Source: an uncultured archaeon (GTDB taxonomy: Archaea > Thermoproteota > CALKCG01 > B24). Taken from it: a stretch of DNA of 7,068 nt. Of this stretch, positions 1 through 6,634 are shown in pieces (the first letter of the stretch is position 1; every line of letters begins with the position of its first letter). Position numbers and translations under genes: made by a program. The stretch is from assembly GCA_938082915.1 (NCBI GenBank), contig CALKCG010000160.1, positions 1 to 7,068 on the forward strand, in the 5' to 3' direction. The notes below the pieces were generated by a model that saw nothing but the letters and a program-made list of their open reading frames with translations, ran no database searches and was not told the DNA's origin.

Positions 1-1388
1 GTGAAGGCAACGTTGAAGAAGAGGTTTCAACACCAGTTTACGACCTTATACGTCAGCCTAAGAGTGGTTTTGTAGAGCGAGACCCTTTAATGCTCTGGAA
101 GATGGTATGTGAAACTTTGAAGAAGCTCAAGTTTAAGGATAAAGTTGAGGGAGTTTGTGTCGACGCTACGAGTGGCACTATCGTGCCGTTAGATAAGAAA
201 GGGGCGCCTTTATATCCCCTTATAATGTACAATGATAGTAGAGCCGTAGTAGAAGCGGAAGAGCTTAGAAGAGCCAGTCTTAAAGCACGTGAATTTGAAG
301 TCTTCCTACCTATAACACCTCAGTTGGTTTTACCTAAAATAATGTGGCTTAAGAAAAACTGCGACTTCTACGGTAGAATCCACAAGATACTTCACGAGAG
401 CGACTACGTAGTCTATAAGTTGACTGGGGTATTTGCTTCGTCTAATAATACTGCTGGAAAATCTCACGCACTATTAGACGACTTAAAATACCTTGAAGAG
501 GCGTATGAAGACGTAGACGTCTCCGTAGACCTTATGCCTGAATTAAAGCCTATATGTTCTATAGTGGGTTATGTGACGGAAGAAGCGTCCTTGGAAACAG
601 GCCTACCTAGTGGAATACCAGTAGTAAACGGGGTTACAGATGCTAGTGCTGGAGATATAACTTCAGGCGCCATAAGAGCTGGGCAGGCAAATGCGACTAT
701 TGGCACTGCTTTAACCGTTCACGTAGTCGTTGATAAGCCAGTGCCAGACATGTCTCAGAGGTTTTACTATAAAACCTACGTTAACAACCTGTTCTTAGCT
801 GGAGGATTTACAAACGCGGGGACAACAGCATTAGACGCTATGAGTAGGCTTTTAGGTAAAAGTCTTACAGAACTCACCGATATGGCTAGGAAGATTCCAC
901 CAGGTTGTGAGGGGCTGATTGCGTGTACAGAGTGGTATGGGGTTAGAGTGCCGAAAACCCATCCTAATGTTAGAGGGTTTTTCATCGGTCTTTCAGAGAT
1001 TACTGCGAACCCAGGTGCTATTTTTAGAAGTATGTTAGAGGGGTCTGCTTTAGCGCTTAGGCTCATGCTAGATGCAGTAGAGGACGTGACGAAGGTTAGA
1101 ATATACGATCTTAGAGTGAGTGGAGGTGCTTCTAGAAACGATCTATTTATGGAGATAATAGCCGATGTTTCAAATAGAGATGTTTACGTAGTTGAGGAGC
1201 CTGATTCAGCCATAGGCTCAGCTGTATTAGCTATGTGGGGTTGCATGGGTGGAAGGATCGAAGAGATGGTGGGCAAAGTCGTTAAGATAAAAAAGCTTTT
1301 CAAGCCTACTGGAGAAAATACCGTGAAATACTTGAAACTCCTAGAGAAGTATGTTCAACTAGTCGATGCTTTATCTGAGATATTATAG
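1..1388 (+). CDS. FGGY-family carbohydrate kinase, 5'-partial (ribulokinase/xylulokinase type)
   Basis: This is an ATP-dependent sugar kinase of the FGGY family (cytosolic, sugar hydroxyl phosphorylation). The frame is open from position 3 to the TAG at 1386-1388, giving 461 visible residues. The first ATG, at 90, lies inside the conserved segment (SGFVERDP-like, 51-86), so it is not the true start; probably about 25-40 residues, including the first phosphate-binding DxGT motif, lie outside the window. Visible marks are DATSGT followed by PLIMYNDSRA in domain I, the catalytic Asp in GVTDAS (codon 639-641), the phosphate-2 loop TIGTA (696-710), an RSMLEG helix, and the adenosine motif GGASRND (1122-1142) followed by DSAIGSA. 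The SGT..PL.P..MYND pattern recalls the D-ribulokinase/D-xylulokinase branch, from memory of that group; the substrate cannot be fixed. No operon partner follows it; the next gene on this strand is 1.7 kb away. Confidence 0.93.
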   Translation, partial: EGNVEEEVSTPVYDLIRQPKSGFVERDPLMLWKMVCETLKKLKFKDKVEGVCVDATSGTIVPLDKKGAPLYPLIMYNDSRAVVEAEELRRASLKAREFEVFLPITPQLVLPKIMWLKKNCDFYGRIHKILHESDYVVYKLTGVFASSNNTAGKSHALLDDLKYLEEAYEDVDVSVDLMPELKPICSIVGYVTEEASLETGLPSGIPVVNGVTDASAGDITSGAIRAGQANATIGTALTVHVVVDKPVPDMSQRFYYKTYVNNLFLAGGFTNAGTTALDAMSRLLGKSLTELTDMARKIPPGCEGLIACTEWYGVRVPKTHPNVRGFFIGLSEITANPGAIFRSMLEGSALALRLMLDAVEDVTKVRIYDLRVSGGASRNDLFMEIIADVSNRDVYVVEEPDSAIGSAVLAMWGCMGGRIEEMVGKVVKIKKLFKPTGENTVKYLKLLEKYVQLVDALSEIL

Positions 1389-1585
1389 CTTTAATTAGCA
1401 AAGGTTTCTTGGTAAAAATACTGGCCTTTAAAACGAATGCGAAAGTAATTTCACGAGTTGTTCACGAAAAGCTTCAACATAAGATTAGCTAGTTCTAGTA
1501 TGCGTTGGATAGTTCTTCACTTCCAAATCATCTAGACTAGAGAAGCCGTTTATCCGGCTCTTTAGAGGTCTGCATCGTAGTCTCC

Positions 1586-2201
1586 TCAGGTTTCAAATTT
1601 GTTGGTGTCCAAAGGCTTAACGTGGTAAGGAGAGTTAACGATAAACTTTATAGCGTCCTAACTTGACCAAGCTCCTCCATAGTAATACTTAAGCTCTGTG
1701 AACCGGCCTGTCCCCTGGTTATAGCTTACTGCCTCAACTTTGTCTACAGATTCGAAAAATGCTTCAGCCTTCCCAGAGGCATAGGCTGATGGTGTAGTCA
1801 ACTATTTCACCAGGCTACTGTCTTTAATCATCTTTCATACCCATTCGTTATTTAAAGAACCTGAGCGGTAGATATTGAAACTCGGCACCTCTCCGGCGGA
1901 TGCACTTTTAAAGGGGTTGAGTATAGGCCCCAGAAGTTGCTGAGGGATAATGTAGTATTCATAGTAGCATTTTAGCTCCATGTTTCCTTCCCAGTTTTTC
2001 TCATAACCTATTTGTATCCATGAACCATCGGAGAACATCACGTTTACGCATTCAAATACGCATATTCTAGTACTCTTAATTTCATTATTGTAGATCGTGA
2101 TTCTGCCAGATACACCTAGCGTAGAAATGATAATATCCATCTTCTCCTAGCTCCCCCTTAGCCCAGACCGGAGGGAGAGAAACCGCTAGCAGGATAGTCA
2201 A
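1586..2201 (-). pseudogene. decayed secreted beta-rich protein gene (copy 1)
   Basis: This is a broken gene for an exported protein. On the minus strand an N-terminal signal peptide (QLILTILLAVSLPPVWA then KGELGED) is readable with a TTG start at 2199-2201, or slightly upstream. That frame ends at a TAA at 2085-2087. The continuation is one frame over, from 2140 downward (TLGVSGRITIYNN, SDGSWIQIGYEKN, CYYEYY), and runs through in-frame TGA 1835-1837, TAG 1802-1804 and TAG 1658-1660, with clear protein-like sequence after each stop (SGKAEAFFESVDKVEAVSY, FTELKYYYGGAW, DAIKFIVNSPYHV), to TGA 1586-1588. The composite is about 205 residues. The alternating aromatic strands and WIQIGY resemble ConA-like or G1-peptidase-like beta-sandwich surface proteins, but that is only an impression. 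It begins at the stop of the DUF4367-like gene, suggesting former translational coupling. I see no gene in 1389-1585. Confidence 0.72.
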
Positions 2202-2218
2202 TATTAATTGCCAGTACT

Positions 2219-2848
2219 TTAGAACTGCTCGATGATCGACCTGGCAATTTTAACCATCTTCTCAAAGGATAGATGAGCTCTGATCTGGTAGGCTAAATCA
2301 CCCTTGTAGAAGTGCACTACATCTATAGGCTGAACGAACACTCTATTTTTCACAGGGTCATAGCCAAAGACTAGTACACTGTCTACAATCCTCATCGTCA
2401 GATTATACTCATCGGCGTACTTTCTCGCAGACTCTTCTGAGGCTAAGAGGCTTGCAGCCATAGTGGCAGACTCAGGGTCAAGCTTCCCTATAAGCACAGT
2501 GATCTCGGGTGGGGCTCCTGTTATATTTGCAAACCACCATCCAAACTGCATGTACATTGGGATGAATGGGTTGTCTGCTTCAGCCATAGGCTCTTCTGAG
2601 CAGAAGACGTAGGCTGCTACACCATCTAGAACAAGGATCTTTATATACCTCATACTAGCCGGTATGTTTATCGGAAGCCTTATAGGGGTGGAGTCCAAAA
2701 GCTTAGAAGCCTCTTCAGCTGTCTTAACAATCACAGCATGCTCATCAGGCGGGGGAGGTATGCTGAAAGCTCCATTAACTCCCTCTCCGGTATACCGTAC
2801 AGGTGTCGCTTGTAATTCTAGGAAAGCTATTAGACCAGCAGTGGCCAT
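2219..2848 (-). CDS. signal-anchored DUF4367-like secreted protein
   Basis: This is a 209-residue open frame from the ATG at 2846-2848, the only canonical start in the uninterrupted frame. It encodes half of a hydrophobic anchor (MATAGLIAFLELQATP) and then an extracytoplasmic domain. The domain pattern is that of DUF4367-type proteins: a TAEEASKLL helix, a 'L..NIPASMRYIKILV' segment in place of the usual LPxGY, a VAAYVFC strand, and a C-terminal '.DLAYQIRA.LSFEKMVKIARSI' like the family's terminal strand and helix. The missing half of the anchor (KKGIIFALCVL) is readable directly upstream in the same frame, so the native start lies near 2894 (see 2849-2894). It is followed without gap by the secreted pseudogene at 1586-2201 and has a broken paralogue at 3778-4398. 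Function is unknown; related domains occur in bacterial anti-sigma or cell-surface proteins. The family call is from pattern recall, not a search. Confidence 0.7.
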   Translation of the reverse strand: MATAGLIAFLELQATPVRYTGEGVNGAFSIPPPPDEHAVIVKTAEEASKLLDSTPIRLPINIPASMRYIKILVLDGVAAYVFCSEEPMAEADNPFIPMYMQFGWWFANITGAPPEITVLIGKLDPESATMAASLLASEESARKYADEYNLTMRIVDSVLVFGYDPVKNRVFVQPIDVVHFYKGDLAYQIRAHLSFEKMVKIARSIIEQF

Positions 2849-2894
2849 TAAGACACATAGTGCGAAGATAATCCCCTTCTTCAGGCTTTCTCAA
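2849..2894 (-). other. displaced N-terminus and start of the 2219-2848 gene, with probable 1-base insertion
   Basis: Reading upstream of the ATG at 2848 in frame gives ESLKKGIIFALCVL before a TGA at 2891-2893. This completes a standard signal anchor (two lysines, then about 18 hydrophobic residues) but leaves no ATG, GTG or TTG, only CTG at 2882-2884. A TTG at 2892-2894 is one frame away. Removing one of the paired G bases at 2884/2885 (CC on the coding strand) gives TTG-AGA-AAG-CTG-AAG-AAG, that is MRKLKKGIIFA, a textbook signal-peptide start. Either the gene carries a single-base insertion, or it starts at CTG, or the base is a sequence error. Confidence 0.5.
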
Positions 2895-3025
2895 GTTTAA
2901 TTTTTAAACACAAAATTCAAGTGTTTCCAAAGCTCTACTGGTGATGCATTAAAGACACGTTCCAGCAACAATAAGCTTTTAAATTATGTTCTAACAGAAT
3001 ATTCATCCTATGAATTCCAGATGGA

Positions 3026-3040
3026 TTTTTATATAAGCTT
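3026..3040 (+). promoter_or_regulatory. TATA-box promoter of the HAD phosphatase gene (leaderless)
   Basis: The sequence TTTTTATATAAGCTT has its centre about 28-29 bases before the ATG at 3061. An archaeal TATA box normally sits about 26 bases before transcription start, so the mRNA would begin at or just before the start codon. No Shine-Dalgarno sequence is seen before the ATG, which fits a leaderless transcript. The same ATAAGCTTT core also occurs at 2971-2979. Confidence 0.65.
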
Positions 3041-3060
3041 TAACCGTCTATATAATTTGG

Positions 3061-3726
3061 ATGCTGACGTCAAGGTTTAAGGCCATAGTATTGGATATGG
3101 ATGGCACTCTTATAGATTCTTCAGAAGCACATTTAAAAGCCTGGTTTAAAGCGGCTGAAATATTAGACATTTACGTTTCAGAGGCCAAGATACGATCCGA
3201 ATTTGGTAAGTCGAGTTACGATATGGCTAAAGCCTTCCTAACGCGCAATAGGATTGAAGACTATATTCGATTTGCCGAGCTTAAAGATGAGATATTTATG
3301 GAGAGTTGTTTGAACTTAGTTAAACCGATCAATGGAGTCGCAGATGCCATTAAAGGATTCAAGACGATCGGTTTAAAGACCGCCGTGGCTTCTTCAAATC
3401 CACGGAAGCTTATAGTTAAAGTCTTAGACTTAACTGGATTGCTTGATTACATAGACGTCATAGTAGGTGCTGAAGATGTGGAGAGGGGGAAGCCGCATCC
3501 AGACATGATTGAAAAAGCTATCAAAAGGCTTGGTGTGGAGCCTTGTGAAACCGTGTACGTGGGCGATACGGTCTATGACGTCGAAGCAGGTAGAGCCGCT
3601 GGCGCATTCACGGTCGCCGTTTTAACCGGAGCTGCATCTAGAAGAGAGCTTGAGAATTCACGTCCTGACATGATTGTAGAGAGCTTGAAATATCTACTAG
3701 AGGTTTTAACAGCTGGACTTCCATAA
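3061..3726 (+). CDS. HAD-superfamily phosphatase, beta-phosphoglucomutase/phosphoglycolate phosphatase type
   Basis: This is an intact 221-residue cytosolic HAD hydrolase of subfamily IA, a group that removes phosphate from small phosphometabolites or isomerises sugar phosphates, using Mg2+. All four motifs are present. Motif I is LDMDGTLIDS with nucleophile Asp12 and acid/base Asp14; motif II is VASSN with Ser111; motif III is Lys144 in RGKPHPDM; motif IV is VGDTVYDVEAG with Asp169 and Asp173. The alpha-helical cap lies between residues about 18 and 85, as in the beta-phosphoglucomutase and phosphoglycolate phosphatase groups. The length is typical. The start is supported by the TATA box 28 bases upstream. 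It is a single-gene unit, divergent from the DUF4367-like gene and convergent with the pseudogene at 3778-4398. The substrate is unknown; a sugar-phosphate role alongside the kinase and aldolase of this window is possible. Confidence 0.93.
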   Translation: MLTSRFKAIVLDMDGTLIDSSEAHLKAWFKAAEILDIYVSEAKIRSEFGKSSYDMAKAFLTRNRIEDYIRFAELKDEIFMESCLNLVKPINGVADAIKGFKTIGLKTAVASSNPRKLIVKVLDLTGLLDYIDVIVGAEDVERGKPHPDMIEKAIKRLGVEPCETVYVGDTVYDVEAGRAAGAFTVAVLTGAASRRELENSRPDMIVESLKYLLEVLTAGLP

Positions 3727-3755
3727 AGATTAGAGTCGCTTATTTTACCAAGCTA

Positions 3756-3770
3756 ACGTAATAGTTACGT
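3756..3770. terminator. short hairpin between convergent genes
   Basis: A perfect 6-base inverted repeat ACGTAA / TTACGT with a 3-base loop lies between the end of the HAD gene (3726) and the end of the pseudogene at 3778. A T-rich stretch, TTATTTTACC (3740-3749), precedes it. The short stem makes terminator function uncertain; archaeal termination usually needs only T-runs. Confidence 0.25.
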
Positions 3771-3777
3771 CAAGTCT

Positions 3778-4398
3778 CTAAGTGTTTTGTGTTACAGGTT
3801 TCATGCTTCGTATAAGCTCAACCAGTTCATCTGCCGTCAGCACTGGAGAGCGTATGGCGTAGTTAAATCCCTCAATCCAAGCTTCCGCTAGGGTACGCGG
3901 TTCTTCCCGTACTTCTCAATGAATTCTCTCTCAGAAATGTATGCATCTCGTATAACCTTTACAAGCCAACCGTTTACCTCTAAAACGTAGTCATCATCGC
4001 TTAAAGACTTCAATTGTTCCAGTGACGATGGCGGACGGCTGGAAGGAGTTACTTCGATTGCCAACTCAGCCGTCTTATAGTCTTTATTGTTTTCAGCGCT
4101 GTAGACGAAAATTGCTATGAAGGGACCATCCTTAAAGTACATGGCCGTCAGCTTCAACCCATGGGGCAACTTAGAATGCAGGTAAATTGTCCTACCAGCT
4201 TCCTTGACAACTCTAGTAATATCATCAAGTGAAACTTTCTACTCCACCAGCTTTATAGAAGTCGACTGGCTCAAAGCCTAGCGGTGCTACGTAATACTCT
4301 AAGCCATAGGGTCACACTATCAACAAAGTAAAGACAAACGCGGTCAGAAAAGCCGCTGTAAAAACTAGGGCTCTCACGATTAGAAGTAGAGCCTTCAC
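3778..4398 (-). pseudogene. broken paralogue of the DUF4367-like secreted protein
   Basis: A composite of three reading segments gives about 206 residues, almost the length of the 209-residue copy at 2219-2848. A GTG start at 4396-4398 opens a signal peptide (MKALLLIVRALVFTAAFLTA) that is cut by TGA at 4312-4314; the same frame continues PYGLEYYVAPLGFEPVDFYK. Between 4227 and 4241 the coding frame shifts to KVSLDDITRVVKEAGRT, then KLPHGLKLTAMYF and FVYSAE (the DUF4367-like LPxG-strand-strand pattern), ending at TAG 3888-3890. Near 3888-3918 the frame shifts back to the original one: RTLAEAWIEGFNYAIRS, then TADELVELIRSMKPV, to TAG 3778-3780. The two shifts are opposite and restore the frame. 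It lies directly downstream of the remnant at 4429-4679. It cannot give a full product unless recoded. Confidence 0.75.
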
Positions 4399-4428
4399 AA
4401 TAGCTTAACCACTCCATTAGCATAAAAC

Positions 4429-4679
4429 TCATAGTGAGAGTAATATTATAGTGACCCATTCTGCATATGCATCCCCAATTGGAACATTAGCATCTATAGT
4501 ATATACCAGCACTTGTACCCCACGGAGCAGCCCATTCGTATCCTTCAAAAAGGTAACTAGCGTAATAACGTGAAGAGCTAGCCGCTACTAGCAGCATCAT
4601 CGAGGGAAGTGCAAATAGTATTGCAAACTATAGAAAATACTCCTTTAAGGCTAATACAATTCCCTCTTTTATATTTCAT
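4429..4679 (-). pseudogene. N-terminal remnant of a secreted beta-rich protein (copy 2)
   Basis: From an ATG at 4677-4679 (MKYKRG) the reading shifts frame to a hydrophobic signal segment (FAILFALPSMMLLVAA, interrupted by TAG at 4628-4630), followed by RYYASYLFEGYEWAAPWGTS and a stop at 4487-4489. One frame over the sequence continues YTIDANVPIGDAYAEWVTII to TGA 4429-4431. The GTSAGI..I.......A..EWVTII pattern lines up by eye with GVSGRITIYNN....V..ECVNVM of the decayed gene at 1586-2201, so the two look like copies of one family. The C-terminal two thirds is missing. Only 30 bases separate it from the DUF4367-like pseudogene downstream, suggesting a former two-gene unit. Confidence 0.55.
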
Positions 4680-4735
4680 CCTTGAACCTTCTAAATAAGA
4701 ATTAAGATTTTTGCTTCGTGACCTAATTATGTTCT

Positions 4736-5212
4736 TTAGTGACGCATAGTTTGATTTTCGTACCAATACACATGGTTCTCCCTCCGAAGCCCCTCCTTTA
4801 AAGAGCTATCAGAGAATTCCAAAGACGAAAATTGGCTCACAAAGCCAAGATTTTTCATGAATTCGAAGTTTAGCCCTTGCAAACTCTCCACTTTACTTAA
4901 TCCTATAATTACACGGTATGCCCAGTAATCCACATCTCATATTTACCTATGAGTGGCAATAGACCCACATATTTGAGCACAATTCGAAATCTCCATCAAT
5001 TTGATGCAAAAGCTTCATAATACATGGAAATTCTACTTTGAATGTAGAAGTGCGAGAGAAAGGGTATCAATCCTATAGATTTTCTTAGAGCCCTAGCAAA
5101 GCAAGTAACATCTCTTTATCTCTCTTCAGCTCATTAAACCATCTGTCTGTGGAAAAGTGTAATTTGGTTTGATGAGGATACTTAAGAGGTGCATATGAAG
5201 CCTGTTAAAATA
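4736..5212 (-). pseudogene. unrecognised broken reading frames, possible gene remnant
   Basis: Three minus-strand stretches look protein-like but lie in different frames: 5212 to 5087 (YPHQTKLHFSTDRWFNELKR, then DKEMLLALLGL and stop), about 5115 to 4922 (FARALRKSIGLIPFLSHFYI, an internal TGA, then VLKYVGLLPLIGKYEMW), and 4933 to 4736 (DYWAYRVIIGLSKVESLQGL, FMKNLGFVSQFSS, ending QTMRH). They could be pieces of one decayed gene or chance open frames. I recognise no family. The upstream end overlaps the start of the cyclase pseudogene on the other strand. I see no promoter, RNA gene or repeat in this stretch. Confidence 0.25.
5186..5191 (+). promoter_or_regulatory. Shine-Dalgarno site of the cyclase pseudogene
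   Basis: GAGGTG lies three bases before the ATG at 5195-5197. It supports that ATG as the original start of the cyclase gene, although the frame is later broken. Confidence 0.5.
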
Positions 5213-5731
5213 GTCGATCTAAGTCAGGTATTGTATGTATGCCTTTATGGCCCTACTTAGCCGAATCTTCTATATAAGAGGGCTAGGGAGCCAATTACCA
5301 TCAATGACCTTAAGGCCTATGAGAATGAAGTTAGACTTGGAGATGTTTTAATGCTTTATACTGGCTGGGATAAGAAGTTTGGGTTTAACCCAGAATACCT
5401 TTTCGAATGGCCGTATATAATCGAAGAGGCTGCTGAGTACTTGGTTGAGAAAAAAAAAGTAAAAGCTCTCGGAGTTGATACATTAAGCGTTGGCAGTTGG
5501 GATGGACGGCTACCCAGGCATGGACCAGTAGCGGTTAAAGGGTCGCCAGCTAGAGTCCGCTGCATTCTACTTAACGCGGGCATAATCCTCATAGAATCCT
5601 TGAGAAACCTCGACTTAGTCCTTGATGGTAGGAAGTCTCGGAGGGCTTACTTTATCTATGCTCCTATAGCGTTTAAAGATTCTGATGGTGGTTTCTGCAG
5701 GGTTTTAGCTATGATTTTTAGCGAGGCTTAA
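5195..5731 (+). pseudogene. kynurenine formamidase-like cyclase family protein, degraded
   Basis: Members of the cyclase/kynurenine formamidase family are metal-dependent amide or ester hydrolases, usually about 210-260 residues. The ATG at 5195 begins MKPVKIVDLSQVLY, matching the family's N-terminal vDLS. The next expected motif, MPxWP, is present only one frame over (VCMPLWPYLAESSI, about 5237-5275), while the original frame hits TAG at 5258-5260. The frame then resumes with REPITINDL, RLGDVLMLYTGW, KALGVDTLSVG, LLNAGIILIESLRNLDLVL and a C-terminal DSDGGFCRVLAMIF, to TAA 5729-5731. The HxGTHxDxPxH metal-binding segment that should sit between MPxWP and this part is absent, and the space left (about 14 codons) is far too small for it. 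Frameshift plus internal deletion makes this non-functional. The ATG at 5351 would yield only a metal-site-less C-terminal half. Confidence 0.82.
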
Positions 5732-5753
5732 AAGAATAGGGATGAAATGGCTA

Positions 5754-6578
5754 TTACTCTAGAAGTCTTCGAGCGTATTCAACATCTTTATCCTCATGCA
5801 CTATTGCACATATTGCCTTCATAGTGTTTTTAATGTCTTCTCTCTGCCATACGTTTCTACCCACTACAACTCCTTTAGCTCCAGCATCCATAGCGTTTTT
5901 AACCAGTTCTAAGTATTCTTCAAAGGTTTTGACTTTAGGCCCTCCAAGGATTAATATGGGTATATTTGCATTTTCAACGACCTTCTTATACTCTTCTACA
6001 GATCCTAGGTAGTATGTTTTAATGGCATCTGCCCCGAGTTCTGCACTAACTCTACTTACAACAAGCAGATCTTCAAGTGCTATGAAGTCTGTTAAAGCTT
6101 TTCCACGGGCTTTTTCTCTGCTGAAGTGGTAATCGATTAATTTAGCTGGGAGAGCTTCAACTATTAGCGGTAGACCAAGTTTTTCACATTCCGTTGCGAG
6201 CATACCTAACTTCCTCTGTTGTTCAGACGACTTTGCCCCCCCGAAATAGCACATAGTCATAGCGGCATCAACACCCATAGCTACTAAATGCTCTACCGTT
6301 GTAATCGGCATATCGTTCTCCATATCATCGTACACAGTAACACTACTATCGATTCTAGCTACGGCTGCTAGATTTCCCATAGAATCGCATATTCTTTTCA
6401 ACGTAAAAGGCGTTGCAGCTATAGCGTCAGCACAGGTTTCACTCAGCTTCTCAACTACGCGATTCGGATTCTCGAGGCCAGATATATAACCCCAGTAGGA
6501 TCCGTGGTCTATTGCTACTATCACGCTTCTCCCATGTGTGAATAATCTCCTAAACCTTAACCTTTTACCAACATTCAT
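5754..6578 (-). CDS. class I (Schiff-base) aldolase, DhnA/FbaB/LsrF family
   Basis: This is an intact 274-residue cytosolic TIM-barrel aldolase of the DeoC/FbaB/LacD superfamily. These enzymes form a lysine Schiff base with ketose phosphates (fructose 1,6-bisphosphate, or the AI-2 product 3-hydroxy-2,4-pentanedione-5-phosphate in LsrF); an archaeal branch makes 2-amino-3,7-dideoxyheptulosonate. Visible residues are AIDHGSYWGYISGLE (Asp24, His25), the Schiff-base Lys187 in GADAIKTYY, and the phosphate-binding loops ILGGPK (212-215) and VVGRNVWQ (240-245). The IKTYY, GRN(V/I)(W/F)Q and C-terminal AIVH motifs resemble LsrF more than classical archaeal FbaB, judged by eye. The ATG at 6576-6578 is followed by the family's usual GKRLRFRRLF. 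It lies 56 bases downstream of the membrane-protein gene on the same strand, with its own TATA-like elements. It is convergent with the cyclase pseudogene, 22 bases away. Substrate unknown. Confidence 0.9.
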   Translation of the reverse strand: MNVGKRLRFRRLFTHGRSVIVAIDHGSYWGYISGLENPNRVVEKLSETCADAIAATPFTLKRICDSMGNLAAVARIDSSVTVYDDMENDMPITTVEHLVAMGVDAAMTMCYFGGAKSSEQQRKLGMLATECEKLGLPLIVEALPAKLIDYHFSREKARGKALTDFIALEDLLVVSRVSAELGADAIKTYYLGSVEEYKKVVENANIPILILGGPKVKTFEEYLELVKNAMDAGAKGVVVGRNVWQREDIKNTMKAICAIVHEDKDVEYARRLLE

Positions 6579-6595
6579 AGTGGAAAATCCCGAAT

Positions 6596-6624
6596 CTATT
6601 TAATGCGTTTTCTACTTATAAAAA
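6596..6624 (-). promoter_or_regulatory. TATA-like promoter elements upstream of the aldolase
   Basis: Reading the minus strand, TTTTTATAAG (6615-6624) is centred about 41 bases before the ATG and ATTAAATAG (6596-6604) about 22 bases before it. The first would give a short leader of about 15 bases without a Shine-Dalgarno site; the second would give a leaderless transcript. Either would let the aldolase be expressed apart from the upstream membrane-protein gene, although read-through is also possible. Confidence 0.4.
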
Positions 6625-6634
6625 ATATGGGGGT

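Noticed and set aside
90..128. ATG at 90 as start of the FGGY kinase
   Set aside because: The frame is open to the window edge and the residues before the ATG match conserved kinase sequence.
776..1066. Minus-strand open frame inside the kinase gene
   Set aside because: It lies wholly within a well-supported kinase on the other strand and has no recognisable motif.
1835..2140. A stand-alone 101-residue minus-strand protein
   Set aside because: Its signal peptide lies upstream in another frame and its continuation lies downstream past the stop, so it is the middle of a broken gene.
2664..2900. Plus-strand open frame opposite the DUF4367-like gene
   Set aside because: It is antisense to protein-like sequence with a clear signal anchor and domain pattern, and has no motif of its own.
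1586..4398. Stop-codon recoding (TGA as Trp or selenocysteine, TAG as pyrrolysine) to explain the readable sequence across stops
   Set aside because: The same genes also carry frameshifts, both TGA and TAG occur at unconserved places, and no SECIS-like structure or recoding machinery is visible. The intact genes use TAG and TAA as ordinary stops.
4271..4459. Minus-strand 62-residue open frame
   Set aside because: It overlaps the signal peptide of the DUF4367-like pseudogene in another frame and reads as low-information sequence.
5351..5731. A complete short cyclase-family enzyme starting at ATG 5351
   Set aside because: It lacks the metal-binding segment, and family sequence is readable upstream in broken form with its own start and Shine-Dalgarno site.
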